A DNA stretch of 5,761 nucleotides, from NCBI GenBank assembly GCA_014378185.1, contig JACMOE010000206.1, positions 1-5,761 of the forward strand, written 5' to 3'. The notes under the pieces are model-generated. The model did no database searches. It was not told where the DNA came from and worked only from the letters and a program-made list of their open reading frames with translations. The position numbers and the translations under genes are program-made. Each line of letters starts with the position of its first letter. Positions within the stretch are counted from its first letter, which is position 1. Of the stretch, positions 1-5,476 are shown piece after piece. This stretch comes from Gemmatimonadaceae bacterium. GTDB lineage: Bacteria > Gemmatimonadota > Gemmatimonadetes > Gemmatimonadales > Gemmatimonadaceae.

Positions 1-1542
1 TTGCGTCCGGACACGGAGCCAACCTTCGCGGCGCTACGGCAAGCGGAGCGCGTGGTGGCAGCCGCGGAGTCCACGCTGGCACGAACCCGCACTGAGCTGG
101 CGCAACTCGTAGCGGCAACGGCTGCCGTTGCCGCTACCGACACCGCTCTCGGCGGCGGCCATCTGAGCGCGGGCGTACGGAGCCAGCGTGATTCGCTTGC
201 CGAGCGGGTTGCCCTGCTCGGGCGGCTGATCGCTCGTTCGGAGAATGCGCCGCTGCTGGGCTCGTATCGGGCGCTTGCGCAGGCGGGCCCCATGCAGGGG
301 GACGCCAAGGTGAAGGCGCAGCTGGACTCGCTCGTGGAGATCGAGCGCGAGCGCGATAGCTATAGCGCTGTTGGCGGCGTCGATCCAGTGTTTGTGGCGC
401 TCACGGCGCGCGCCAACGAACTCGGGCGCAATATCGAATCCCTGGCGGACGCTCGGCGAACTGCGCTCAAGAAGGAGTTGGCTGCGCTCGCCCCCCCCAT
501 TCCCGTGATGCCGGCCGAGATTGCCTCGCGCCCACTTCCGGACACAGTCGCGCGGGCGAGGGATCGCGATGCGGCCCGTGATGCGAGCGCCGGCGTCGCG
601 ACCAGGCTTGCGCGTGAGCGCGCCGAATTGGTTGCGCTCGATGTGCGCGAGGAGCGCGCGCGCGAGCTGGCGAATATTGGTGCCTCGCCCTCAGCGATGC
701 TCGCCGCCGCTCTCGTCTTCGGCGCAATGCTGGGGTTCGGTGTCGTCCTGCTGGACGAGGTGCGTCACCCGCGGGTGGCTGACGCGTACGAAATCGAGCG
801 AATGACTGGCATCCGCGTACTTGGCGAAATTCACCGATTGCCGCCTTCGCCGGATCGTGGTCGACGGACAGCGGAGCGTACTGCGCCCACCTTCATCGAC
901 CCTGGTGCTGACGGCCACCAACTCGTGTACCTGACCATTGCCACGACGGGAACCAACACGGTCATGCTTACCGTGACGGGGGACATGCCCGCTGTCTCCG
1001 CCGTCGTGGCGATCAATTTCGCCGCCATTGCCTCGGATGAGGCGAGAGATACGCTGCTCATCGATACCGACGGGACGGCGTCGACCATCGCAGCGGCACT
1101 CCGTATCCGCCCGAGCGCAGGGATGAGTGGACTGGCAGGCGGACAGACTGAATGGTCGCAAGTCATTCGTACCGCGAATCTCGGTCGCGATCGGACGATT
1201 GACGTGGTGCCAAGCGGGCAGGGCGTCGTGGCGATCGACGAACTCACGGGGATCCTGCAGCGGGACGTCGAAACCCTGTCGCGGCGATACGACGCGATTG
1301 TCGTGGTAAGCGCACTTGATCAATCAGTAGCAGGCGTGTCCGCCGCGCTTCCGGTTCCCGATGTGCTGTACTGCGTGAGAGCAGGACAAACTCCGATTGC
1401 CGAACTCAAGCGGCACATCGAGGAAATCCAGACCACGGGGGCGCAGGTGCGAGGCGTCGTGTTCTGGAACGCCCCCGATCCGCAACTCGCGGATCTTCGT
1501 CCTTCGAGGGAGACGGAGCCGGAAACAGCCGTCACAGCATAG
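1..1542 (+). CDS. Wzz/BY-kinase-like exopolysaccharide protein, 3' part, degenerate kinase domain
   Basis: The frame is open from base 1, so the gene very probably starts upstream and the TTG at 1 is likely an internal Leu codon. What remains is 513 residues. Residues 1-225 are Ala/Arg/Glu-rich and coiled-coil-like, as in the periplasmic stalk of Wzz/GumC chain-length proteins. A membrane helix follows at about 232-251, then the cytoplasmic linker beginning DEVRHPRV, then a P-loop-type domain at about 308-495. Landmarks of the BY-kinase fold are LLIDTD (352-357, Walker A' position), IDVVPSGQ (400-407) and the region DVLYCVRAGQTPIAELK followed by VRGVVFWN (483-490). The Walker A Gly-Lys-Ser/Thr is missing: residues 329-335 read MPAVSAV. 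The Walker B Asp is also missing: YDAIVVVSA at 430-438. There is no C-terminal tyrosine cluster. In the family this protein controls polymerisation and export of capsule or exopolysaccharide at the inner membrane. Here a catalytically dead, structural role is inferred. No terminator is evident after the stop. Confidence 0.8.
   Translation: MRPDTEPTFAALRQAERVVAAAESTLARTRTELAQLVAATAAVAATDTALGGGHLSAGVRSQRDSLAERVALLGRLIARSENAPLLGSYRALAQAGPMQGDAKVKAQLDSLVEIERERDSYSAVGGVDPVFVALTARANELGRNIESLADARRTALKKELAALAPPIPVMPAEIASRPLPDTVARARDRDAARDASAGVATRLARERAELVALDVREERARELANIGASPSAMLAAALVFGAMLGFGVVLLDEVRHPRVADAYEIERMTGIRVLGEIHRLPPSPDRGRRTAERTAPTFIDPGADGHQLVYLTIATTGTNTVMLTVTGDMPAVSAVVAINFAAIASDEARDTLLIDTDGTASTIAAALRIRPSAGMSGLAGGQTEWSQVIRTANLGRDRTIDVVPSGQGVVAIDELTGILQRDVETLSRRYDAIVVVSALDQSVAGVSAALPVPDVLYCVRAGQTPIAELKRHIEEIQTTGAQVRGVVFWNAPDPQLADLRPSRETEPETAVTA
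491..498 (+). repeat. C8 homopolymer tract inside the polysaccharide gene
   Basis: Eight consecutive C bases encode part of Leu-Ala-Pro-Pro-Ile (about residues 163-167). A gain or loss of one base would shift the frame upstream of the membrane helix and the whole cytoplasmic domain. Such tracts can slip, but they can also be sequencing or assembly artefacts. As given, the frame is intact. Confidence 0.6.
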
Positions 1543-1591
1543 GGCGTGCTCCACCCCATTGTGGGAGATGTGATGCCCGCATGATGTCGAC

Positions 1592-1597
1592 TACACT
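1592..1597 (+). promoter_or_regulatory. Candidate -10 box (TACACT) for a leaderless transcript
   Basis: TACACT fits the TANNNT -10 pattern and ends 6 nt before the ATG at 1604, so transcription would begin at or next to the start codon. No purine-rich ribosome-binding site lies between 1580 and 1603, which fits leaderless translation. No convincing -35 box is seen at the usual distance (1569-1574 reads TGTGAT). Weak evidence. Confidence 0.3.
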
Positions 1598-1603
1598 TCG
1601 GCG

Positions 1604-2041
1604 ATGCCATACATGTGGGCTGATACCCTCGAGACGCTCGAACGCCTGCACCTGGTGCGCCTGCTGGTCTGGGCCGCCGCAAGCATGCTGGCGGGCACTG
1701 CACTGCTTGCCTGGTTGCGCGCGGGTGGCCGACACTCTCCCTTGCTCAGGAATTTTGCCATCCAGTCTGCCGCCTGGGGTGTTGTGGATGCGGTGATTGC
1801 AGGCATAGCGCTTCGCGGTATCGCTCCACGCGACATTGCCTCGGCGACGCGGCTCGACCGCATACTGTGGCTGAACATCGGCCTCGACGCAGGATATGTG
1901 TTCGTGGGGATCACGGTGGTGGTGGCTGGTTGGCGTCTTGGACGACGGCCAGGACTCATGGGCGCCGGCCTTGGCGTCGTGGTGCAGGGTGGTGCACTCG
2001 CGTTGCTGGACCTCATGCTGGCGGCGCAGATTTCCCGATAA
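1604..2041 (+). CDS. Four-helix integral membrane protein of unknown function
   Basis: A 145-residue protein with four hydrophobic segments at about 17-37, 52-71, 87-110 and 117-141, and almost no soluble part. Likely signature residues are NFAIQSAAWGVVDA (50-63) and N-x-x-LD-x-GYVFVG (91-102), with Asp, Asn and Trp placed within or next to helices. This pattern reminds me of small uncharacterised membrane families such as DUF6992, but I cannot confirm that. The basic loop GRRPGL (113-118) and the N-terminal WADTLETLERLH segment suggest a short amphipathic start. The ATG at 1604 was chosen as the first in frame; a second ATG lies at 1613. Neither has a ribosome-binding site. It follows the polysaccharide gene by 61 nt and precedes the HD gene by 118 nt, both on the same strand, with no clear terminator on either side. 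No function can be assigned. Confidence 0.75.
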   Translation: MPYMWADTLETLERLHLVRLLVWAAASMLAGTALLAWLRAGGRHSPLLRNFAIQSAAWGVVDAVIAGIALRGIAPRDIASATRLDRILWLNIGLDAGYVFVGITVVVAGWRLGRRPGLMGAGLGVVVQGGALALLDLMLAAQISR

Positions 2042-2159
2042 AGCCGGCCAGGGACACGCCTGGACCTCGTACGCTGTCGCAAGCCGGATGCGTCTCGGCG
2101 TTGTATGTTTCGATTCCTGCTCCCAGTGCCAGCGTTCACTGCCGTCTTCGTGTGAGGGA

Positions 2160-2768
2160 ATGACGATCCGCGGCTACTCCGATCGTGTCAACCACGCCTT
2201 TGCGTTCGCCGCAAAGCATCATGACCGGCAAGTCCGGAAGGGAACGCGTCTTCCCTACCTGACACACCCCGCCAACGTTGCCGTGATCCTGACGCGGTAC
2301 GATCAGGACGAGCACACGATCGTGTCCGGCATCCTGCACGATGTCATCGAGGACTGCGTGCGCGATGGCTACACGCGGGACATGCTCGAGCAACGCATTG
2401 GTGACAAGTTCGGGCCGGCCGTGCTGGATACCGTCCTGGCCGTGACGCACAGGCAGGTGGACGAAGAGGGAATCGAGTTGTCAAGCGAGGAGCGCAAGGA
2501 TGATTACCTCGCGCGGCTCGCCGCCGCGTCCGAGCCAGCCCGCTGGGTTTGTGCGGCCGACAAGATTCACAATGGAAACTCCATACTGGCCGACCTGAAT
2601 CGAACACTCGACCCCGACACGGTCTGGTCGCGGTTCAATGTGGGGCGGATCGGCACCGTGCGCTGGTACCGCAGAGTGTACGAGCGACTGCGCGAGGTGG
2701 GATTCGCCGCGCCGATCATGGGCGAATTGCTCGAGGTAGCCGAGCGACTGGAAGAGAAGGGTCGGTGA
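2160..2768 (+). CDS. HD-domain protein, RelA/SpoT hydrolase (MESH1)-like
   Basis: A 202-residue protein that is essentially one HD domain. Metal-ligand motifs are in the order expected for (p)ppGpp hydrolases: H36 in YLTHPANVA, H60-D61 in ILHDVIED (with E64-D65), and D134 in AADKIHN. The stretch KGTRLPYLTHP near the start is typical of SpoT/MESH1 N-termini, as is the FGPAV segment after the HD pair. No synthetase, TGS or ACT domain follows, so it would be a stand-alone small alarmone hydrolase, or an HD phosphohydrolase for another nucleotide. The ATG at 2160 was chosen because homology-like sequence begins about six residues later. The open frame extends upstream but reads Cys/Trp-rich and overlaps the previous gene. 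GAGGG lies only 1 nt before the ATG, too close for a normal ribosome-binding site. Its 3' end faces the ispG stop with a 6-nt gap. Substrate is inferred from the family. Confidence 0.88.
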   Translation: MTIRGYSDRVNHAFAFAAKHHDRQVRKGTRLPYLTHPANVAVILTRYDQDEHTIVSGILHDVIEDCVRDGYTRDMLEQRIGDKFGPAVLDTVLAVTHRQVDEEGIELSSEERKDDYLARLAAASEPARWVCAADKIHNGNSILADLNRTLDPDTVWSRFNVGRIGTVRWYRRVYERLREVGFAAPIMGELLEVAERLEEKGR

Positions 2769-2774
2769 TCCGGC

Positions 2775-4007
2775 TCAGGCCCCAGTCAATGCACCCGATG
2801 GGTAGGTACGCGCGACGTAGTCTTCGAGAATCACGAGAAACTCCTGGACGATGCGGTCACCCTTGAGCGTCGTGAGCAGCTTGCCATCCATGTAGACGGG
2901 CGCCTTGGGATCCTCGAAGGTGCCAGGCAGCGAGATCCCGAGATTGGCGTGCTTGGATTCGCCGGGACCGTTCACGACGCAGCCCATGACCGCAACGTTC
3001 ATCGTCTCCACACCAGGACGTGTGGTCTTCCACAGCGGCATCTGCTCGCGCAGATAGGTCTGGATGTCTTGCGCCATATGCTGGAAGAACGTGGACGTCG
3101 TGCGCCCGCACCCCGGACATGCGGTGACCTGGGGAGCAAAGCTCCGCAATCCGAGGGATTGAAGAATCTGCTGCGCAACGAGGACTTCCTCGGAGCGGTC
3201 TCCATCCGGCTTTGGCGTGAGGGACACTCGAATGGTGTCACCGATGCCCTGGGCGAGCAGGATCGCGAGCGCTGCGGCGCTCGCCACCTGCCCCTTCATT
3301 CCCATGCCTGCCTCGGTGGGCCCGAGGTGCAGCGGATAATCGCAGCGCGCCGCGAGGCGGCCATACACCTCCACGAGGTCAGGCACGTGCGACACCTTGG
3401 CCGAGATGAGGATTTGATCGTGGCGCAATCCTACTGCCTCCGCCATCTCTGCGGACCGCAGCGCGGACGCCAGCATCGCCTCGATGTAAACGTCCTTCGC
3501 CGTGCGTGGCGAGCCGGCGGCGGCGTTCTCGTCCATCATCTCCGTGAGGAGATCCTGGTCGAGCGAACCCCAGTTGACGCCAATGCGAACGGGCTTTCCG
3601 CACTCGACAGCAATCTGCACGATGGTGCGAAAGTGCTCGTCGCGTCGCTTGCCACCCACGTTGCCAGGGTTGATGCGGTACTTGGCCAGCGTCTGGGCGC
3701 ACGCAGGATATTTCGCCAGCAACAAGTGCCCGTTGTAGTGAAAATCGCCGACGAGAGGAACCACCACGCCCAGGTCGGCGAGCCGAGTCGCGATTTCGGG
3801 GACTGCCGCGGCCGCCTCGTCATTGTTGACCGTGATGCGGACCAACTGCGATCCGGCTGCGGCGAGCGCCGCGACCTGGGCCGCCGTGCCCGCGGCATCA
3901 GCCGTGTCGGTGTTCGTCATGGACTGCACGACGATCGGATGGGCCGACCCGACATGGACAGTCCCGATCGAGGCGCTAACGGTGGACCGGCGTGAGGCGA
4001 AGGACAC
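2775..4007 (-). CDS. ispG: 4-hydroxy-3-methylbut-2-enyl diphosphate synthase (IspG/GcpE)
   Basis: IspG reductively converts the cyclic diphosphate MEcPP to HMBPP in the MEP isoprenoid pathway, in the cytoplasm, using a [4Fe-4S] cluster and reduced flavodoxin or ferredoxin. Counting from the GTG at 4007 (410 aa), the TIM-barrel half begins HPIVVQSMTNTDT (23-35) and continues with VGDFHYN, YRINPGNVG, GVNWGSL, LHLGPTEAG and SLTPKPDGDR. The C-terminal cluster domain has CPGC (Cys297, Cys300), then GCVVNGPGE (Cys343, Glu350): the three Cys plus Glu expected as cluster ligands. The spacing between CPGC and GCVVNGPGE is longer than in E. coli, a known variant. The start is uncertain. The frame stays open to a GTG at 4103 (442 aa), but the extra 32 residues look unlike the family. 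Neither start has a properly spaced ribosome-binding site. A TAACTT box (4039-4034, minus strand) could be a -10 for the 4007 start. It is convergent with the HD gene and divergent from 4151. Confidence 0.95.
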   Translation of the reverse strand: MSFASRRSTVSASIGTVHVGSAHPIVVQSMTNTDTADAAGTAAQVAALAAAGSQLVRITVNNDEAAAAVPEIATRLADLGVVVPLVGDFHYNGHLLLAKYPACAQTLAKYRINPGNVGGKRRDEHFRTIVQIAVECGKPVRIGVNWGSLDQDLLTEMMDENAAAGSPRTAKDVYIEAMLASALRSAEMAEAVGLRHDQILISAKVSHVPDLVEVYGRLAARCDYPLHLGPTEAGMGMKGQVASAAALAILLAQGIGDTIRVSLTPKPDGDRSEEVLVAQQILQSLGLRSFAPQVTACPGCGRTTSTFFQHMAQDIQTYLREQMPLWKTTRPGVETMNVAVMGCVVNGPGESKHANLGISLPGTFEDPKAPVYMDGKLLTTLKGDRIVQEFLVILEDYVARTYPSGALTGA

Positions 4008-4114
4008 GGCGAGTGCGGGTGAGGGGACACCGAAAGTTACTTCGGTTCCACAGGTGCGTGGGAAGCGCCGCGCGCGTAGGTTCTGCGCAGGATGCGGGTG
4101 CACTCCTGCTGCCT

Positions 4115-4127
4115 GATGCCCGGCATC
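4115..4127. repeat. Perfect 13-bp palindrome between divergent genes
   Basis: GATGCC-C-GGCATC is a perfect inverted repeat with a single central base. It lies upstream of the 4151 gene start and upstream of ispG, overlapping the longer ispG frame only if that unlikely 5' extension is ignored. It could be an operator for one or both divergent genes. No regulator is identified. Confidence 0.5.
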
Positions 4128-4150
4128 GCAACGAATAAACCCGGAGACCG

Positions 4151-4603
4151 ATGCACGACGACCGAAACCAGGACCGACCGGCGCCGGATCAGCCGATTGG
4201 AGATCGCGTCTCGAGCCCTAAACCGGCGCGTGCGCGTGGCCGCCGGTGGGTGCCGATCATCATCGCCGTGGGAATCGTGGGGCCGCTGTTGCTACTGGCT
4301 GCCTGGATCTCCATCGCGCTGCACTGGCACTATTCCGTTGGAAACCGCGCCGGCTACATCCAGAAATTCTCCCAGAAAGGCTGGTTGTGCAAGACCTGGG
4401 AAGGTGAGCTGGCCATGGTCAACCTCCCGGGTGCCGCGCAGGAACGGTTCCTGTTCAGCGTACGCGATGACAGCGTGGCGCAGGAAATCACGCGACGCAT
4501 GGGCGGTCATGTCACGCTGACGTACGAGGAACACCGAGGCATTCCGACCTCGTGTTTCGGGGACACGCAGTATTACGTAAAAGGTGTGGAGAAAATTCCG
4601 TAA
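4151..4603 (+). CDS. Single-pass membrane-anchored protein of unknown function
   Basis: A 150-residue protein. Residues 1-32 are polar and end in a basic patch (KPARARGRR), and a membrane helix spans about 33-57. A soluble domain of about 90 residues follows (58-150), presumably periplasmic by the positive-inside rule. The domain has a distinctive run of Gly, Trp, Cys and aromatic residues: YSVGNRAGYIQKFSQKGW, then LCKTWEGELAMV, FSVRDD and finally GIPTSCFGDTQYYV. C80 and C135 are the only cysteines and could form a disulfide. Similar short proteins occur in many proteobacteria, and I recall some database copies being labelled 6-phosphogluconate dehydrogenase. Nothing here supports an enzyme of that kind: it is far too short and has no Rossmann motif. 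The start ATG has GGAG at 4143-4146, 4 nt upstream. It is divergent from ispG and 226 nt upstream of the cold-shock gene, with no clear terminator between them. Function unknown. Confidence 0.85.
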   Translation: MHDDRNQDRPAPDQPIGDRVSSPKPARARGRRWVPIIIAVGIVGPLLLLAAWISIALHWHYSVGNRAGYIQKFSQKGWLCKTWEGELAMVNLPGAAQERFLFSVRDDSVAQEITRRMGGHVTLTYEEHRGIPTSCFGDTQYYVKGVEKIP

Positions 4604-4673
4604 CCCGCGGGGCAGGTCCTGTGTCTGCGTGGACAAGGGCGCAACGGTCGCCCGAACAGCAGGTCTCGCTCTC

Positions 4674-4702
4674 TTGACCACTCTTTTGGCCCCTGCTAAG
4701 TT
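4674..4702 (+). promoter_or_regulatory. Near-consensus sigma-70 promoter with extended -10 for the cold-shock gene
   Basis: TTGACC (-35, 4674-4679) and TAAGTT (-10, 4697-4702) are separated by exactly 17 nt. A TG at 4694-4695 gives the TGn extended -10 element. Transcription would start near 4709. The next gene on this strand starts at 4830, so the leader would be about 120 nt long. This is the clearest promoter in the window. Confidence 0.7.
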
Positions 4703-4708
4703 TGCCGC

Positions 4709-4829
4709 GCCGCCTCCGTCAGAGATGGATGCGGCAATGGACATGGCGGGACATCGGTGCGCCCGCGCGACCAAGGCACTGTCGGGCGCGGTGAGTTCCG
4801 CTCCGGACACTCAGCTTCAGGAGTGGGAC
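4709..4829 (+). promoter_or_regulatory. Long structured 5' leader of the cold-shock mRNA
   Basis: Two mutually exclusive hairpins surround the ribosome-binding site AGGAG (4819-4823). Hairpin A pairs 4792-4800 with 4804-4813 (TGAGT/ACTCA plus TCCG/CGGA, one bulged C, loop CTC) and leaves the site free. Hairpin B pairs 4796-4804 with 4820-4828 (nine pairs, two of them G-U) and buries the site. A further stem, GCGCCCG/CGGGCGC (4759-4765 with 4783-4789), lies upstream. Long leaders that refold with temperature are known for cspA-type genes. Switching here is inferred from base pairing only. Confidence 0.5.
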
Positions 4830-5036
4830 ATGCGTACAATGGGCAAAGTGAAGTGGTTCAACGATGCGAAGGGATTTGGTTTCATCACCCCGGACAATGG
4901 GGAGAAAGACTGCTTTGTGCACTTCAGCGCAATCGAGGGAGATGGATTCAAGTCGCTGGCCGAGGGAGATGCGGTGGAGTTTGATATCGTGCAGGGCGCC
5001 AAGGGGCCGGCAGCGGAGAACGTGTCAAAGGCTTAG
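4830..5036 (+). CDS. Cold-shock protein (CspA family)
   Basis: A 68-residue single cold-shock domain, the usual length for the family. It binds single-stranded RNA and DNA as an RNA chaperone in the cytoplasm. The motifs are GKVKWFN (5-11), the RNP1 motif KGFGFI (14-19) and the RNP2-type stretch DCFVHFSAI (27-35). Position 28 is Cys where Val or Leu is usual. The end, KGPAAENVSKA, is typical. The ATG at 4830 was chosen because AGGAG (4819-4823) lies 6 nt upstream. The ATG at 4839 would be 15 nt away. The frame is open upstream to 4584, but that stretch contains the promoter and leader and does not resemble protein. Its own promoter and terminator bracket it, so it is monocistronic. Regulation by leader structure is likely. 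The exact paralogue (A to I type) cannot be told. Confidence 0.95.
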   Translation: MRTMGKVKWFNDAKGFGFITPDNGEKDCFVHFSAIEGDGFKSLAEGDAVEFDIVQGAKGPAAENVSKA

Positions 5037-5056
5037 CAGCGCAGTCGTTCATGTTT

Positions 5057-5098
5057 ACGGGGCGAAGAGTGCTGGACACTCTTCGCCCCGTTCTATAT
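5057..5098 (+). terminator. Strong intrinsic terminator, possibly bidirectional
   Basis: A perfect 15-bp stem (5057-5071 with 5077-5091) closes a 5-nt loop, CTGGA. It starts 20 nt after the cold-shock stop codon and is followed on the plus strand by TCTATAT, a short U-containing tail. The stem also begins 1 nt beyond the stop of the convergent minus-strand gene (TAG at 5095-5093). On that strand the tail reads AAACATG, with few U, so termination is expected to be better in the plus direction. Confidence 0.85.
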
Positions 5099-5476
5099 GC
5101 CTGGCTTGCCGGGTGGACGACCGCGGCGACGCATGGGATGTGATTCCAGAGCATTGGCGAGGCGTGCGTTGACCGCCCGCTCCACCTCGGTCCAGTTCAC
5201 GCTCAGTGTGAGGTGTCCGCTTTCGAAGACGCCGACCGGCCCAGAACAGAGCATTTCCGCCGTCAGGCGAAGGGCGTCGCCTGTGCCGATACCCAGGAGC
5301 GTTTGGAGTTGCCGAACGACTGCAAGTCGCACCACGGCTGCATGCGTAATTTTTCGTGCTACCCCTCGCCGGACAGAAACGACGTCCGGAATGACGAATT
5401 GACTGAGGATATTGTCCGTCCAGCGATCTGGCGCGTCTATCGCAAGCGAAGCAACAGCAACGGTATAGGATCTCAA
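5093..5476 (-). CDS. Small putative DNA-binding protein, MerR-like helices with C-terminal AT-hook-like motif
   Basis: A 127-residue protein read from a TTG at 5476. That start is supported by AGGA (5488-5485), 8 nt upstream. Residues 5-30 look like a helix-turn-helix (VAVASLAIDAPDRWTDNIL, then SQFVIPDV). RRGVARKITHAAVVRLAVV (36-54) resembles the wing and the following helix of MerR-type winged-helix domains, and LQTLLGIGTGDALRLTAEML continues the helical pattern. The tail, RRRGRPPGKPGI (116-127), contains the RGRP core of AT-hooks, which bind the minor groove of AT-rich DNA. No effector domain is present. The gene lies convergent to the cold-shock gene and shares its terminator hairpin. Its own upstream DNA is the AT-rich island. 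I do not recognise a named family; a small transcription factor or nucleoid-associated protein is the best guess. Base composition of the gene itself matches its neighbours. Confidence 0.7.
   Translation of the reverse strand: MRSYTVAVASLAIDAPDRWTDNILSQFVIPDVVSVRRGVARKITHAAVVRLAVVRQLQTLLGIGTGDALRLTAEMLCSGPVGVFESGHLTLSVNWTEVERAVNARLANALESHPMRRRGRPPGKPGI

Noticed and set aside
691..1323. Minus-strand open frame opposite the polysaccharide gene
   Set aside because: An antisense shadow with Arg/His-rich, low-information translation and no ribosome-binding site or motif.
1548..1568. Possible terminator after the polysaccharide gene (CTCC...GGAG around CCCATTGTGGG)
   Set aside because: Only four or five pairs form, interrupted by mismatches, and there is no T tract.
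2048..2063. Hairpin CCAGG/CCTGG after the four-helix membrane gene
   Set aside because: A 5-bp stem with a 6-nt loop and no following T run; too weak to call a terminator.
1896..2159. Long N-terminal extension of the HD protein frame
   Set aside because: It overlaps the membrane-protein gene, reads as a Trp/Cys-rich out-of-frame product, and the HD family begins just after the ATG at 2160.
2949..3995. Long plus-strand open frame opposite ispG
   Set aside because: It is the antisense shadow of ispG in GC-rich DNA; its translation is Arg/His-rich without domain features.
4637..4653. Hairpin GGGCG/CGCCC after the 150-residue membrane protein
   Set aside because: A 5-bp stem with no T tract; it may be chance in GC-rich DNA.
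4584..4829. Extended cold-shock protein starting at 4584 or 4725
   Set aside because: The stretch contains the promoter and structured leader. AGGAG is correctly spaced only for the ATG at 4830, which gives the normal family length.
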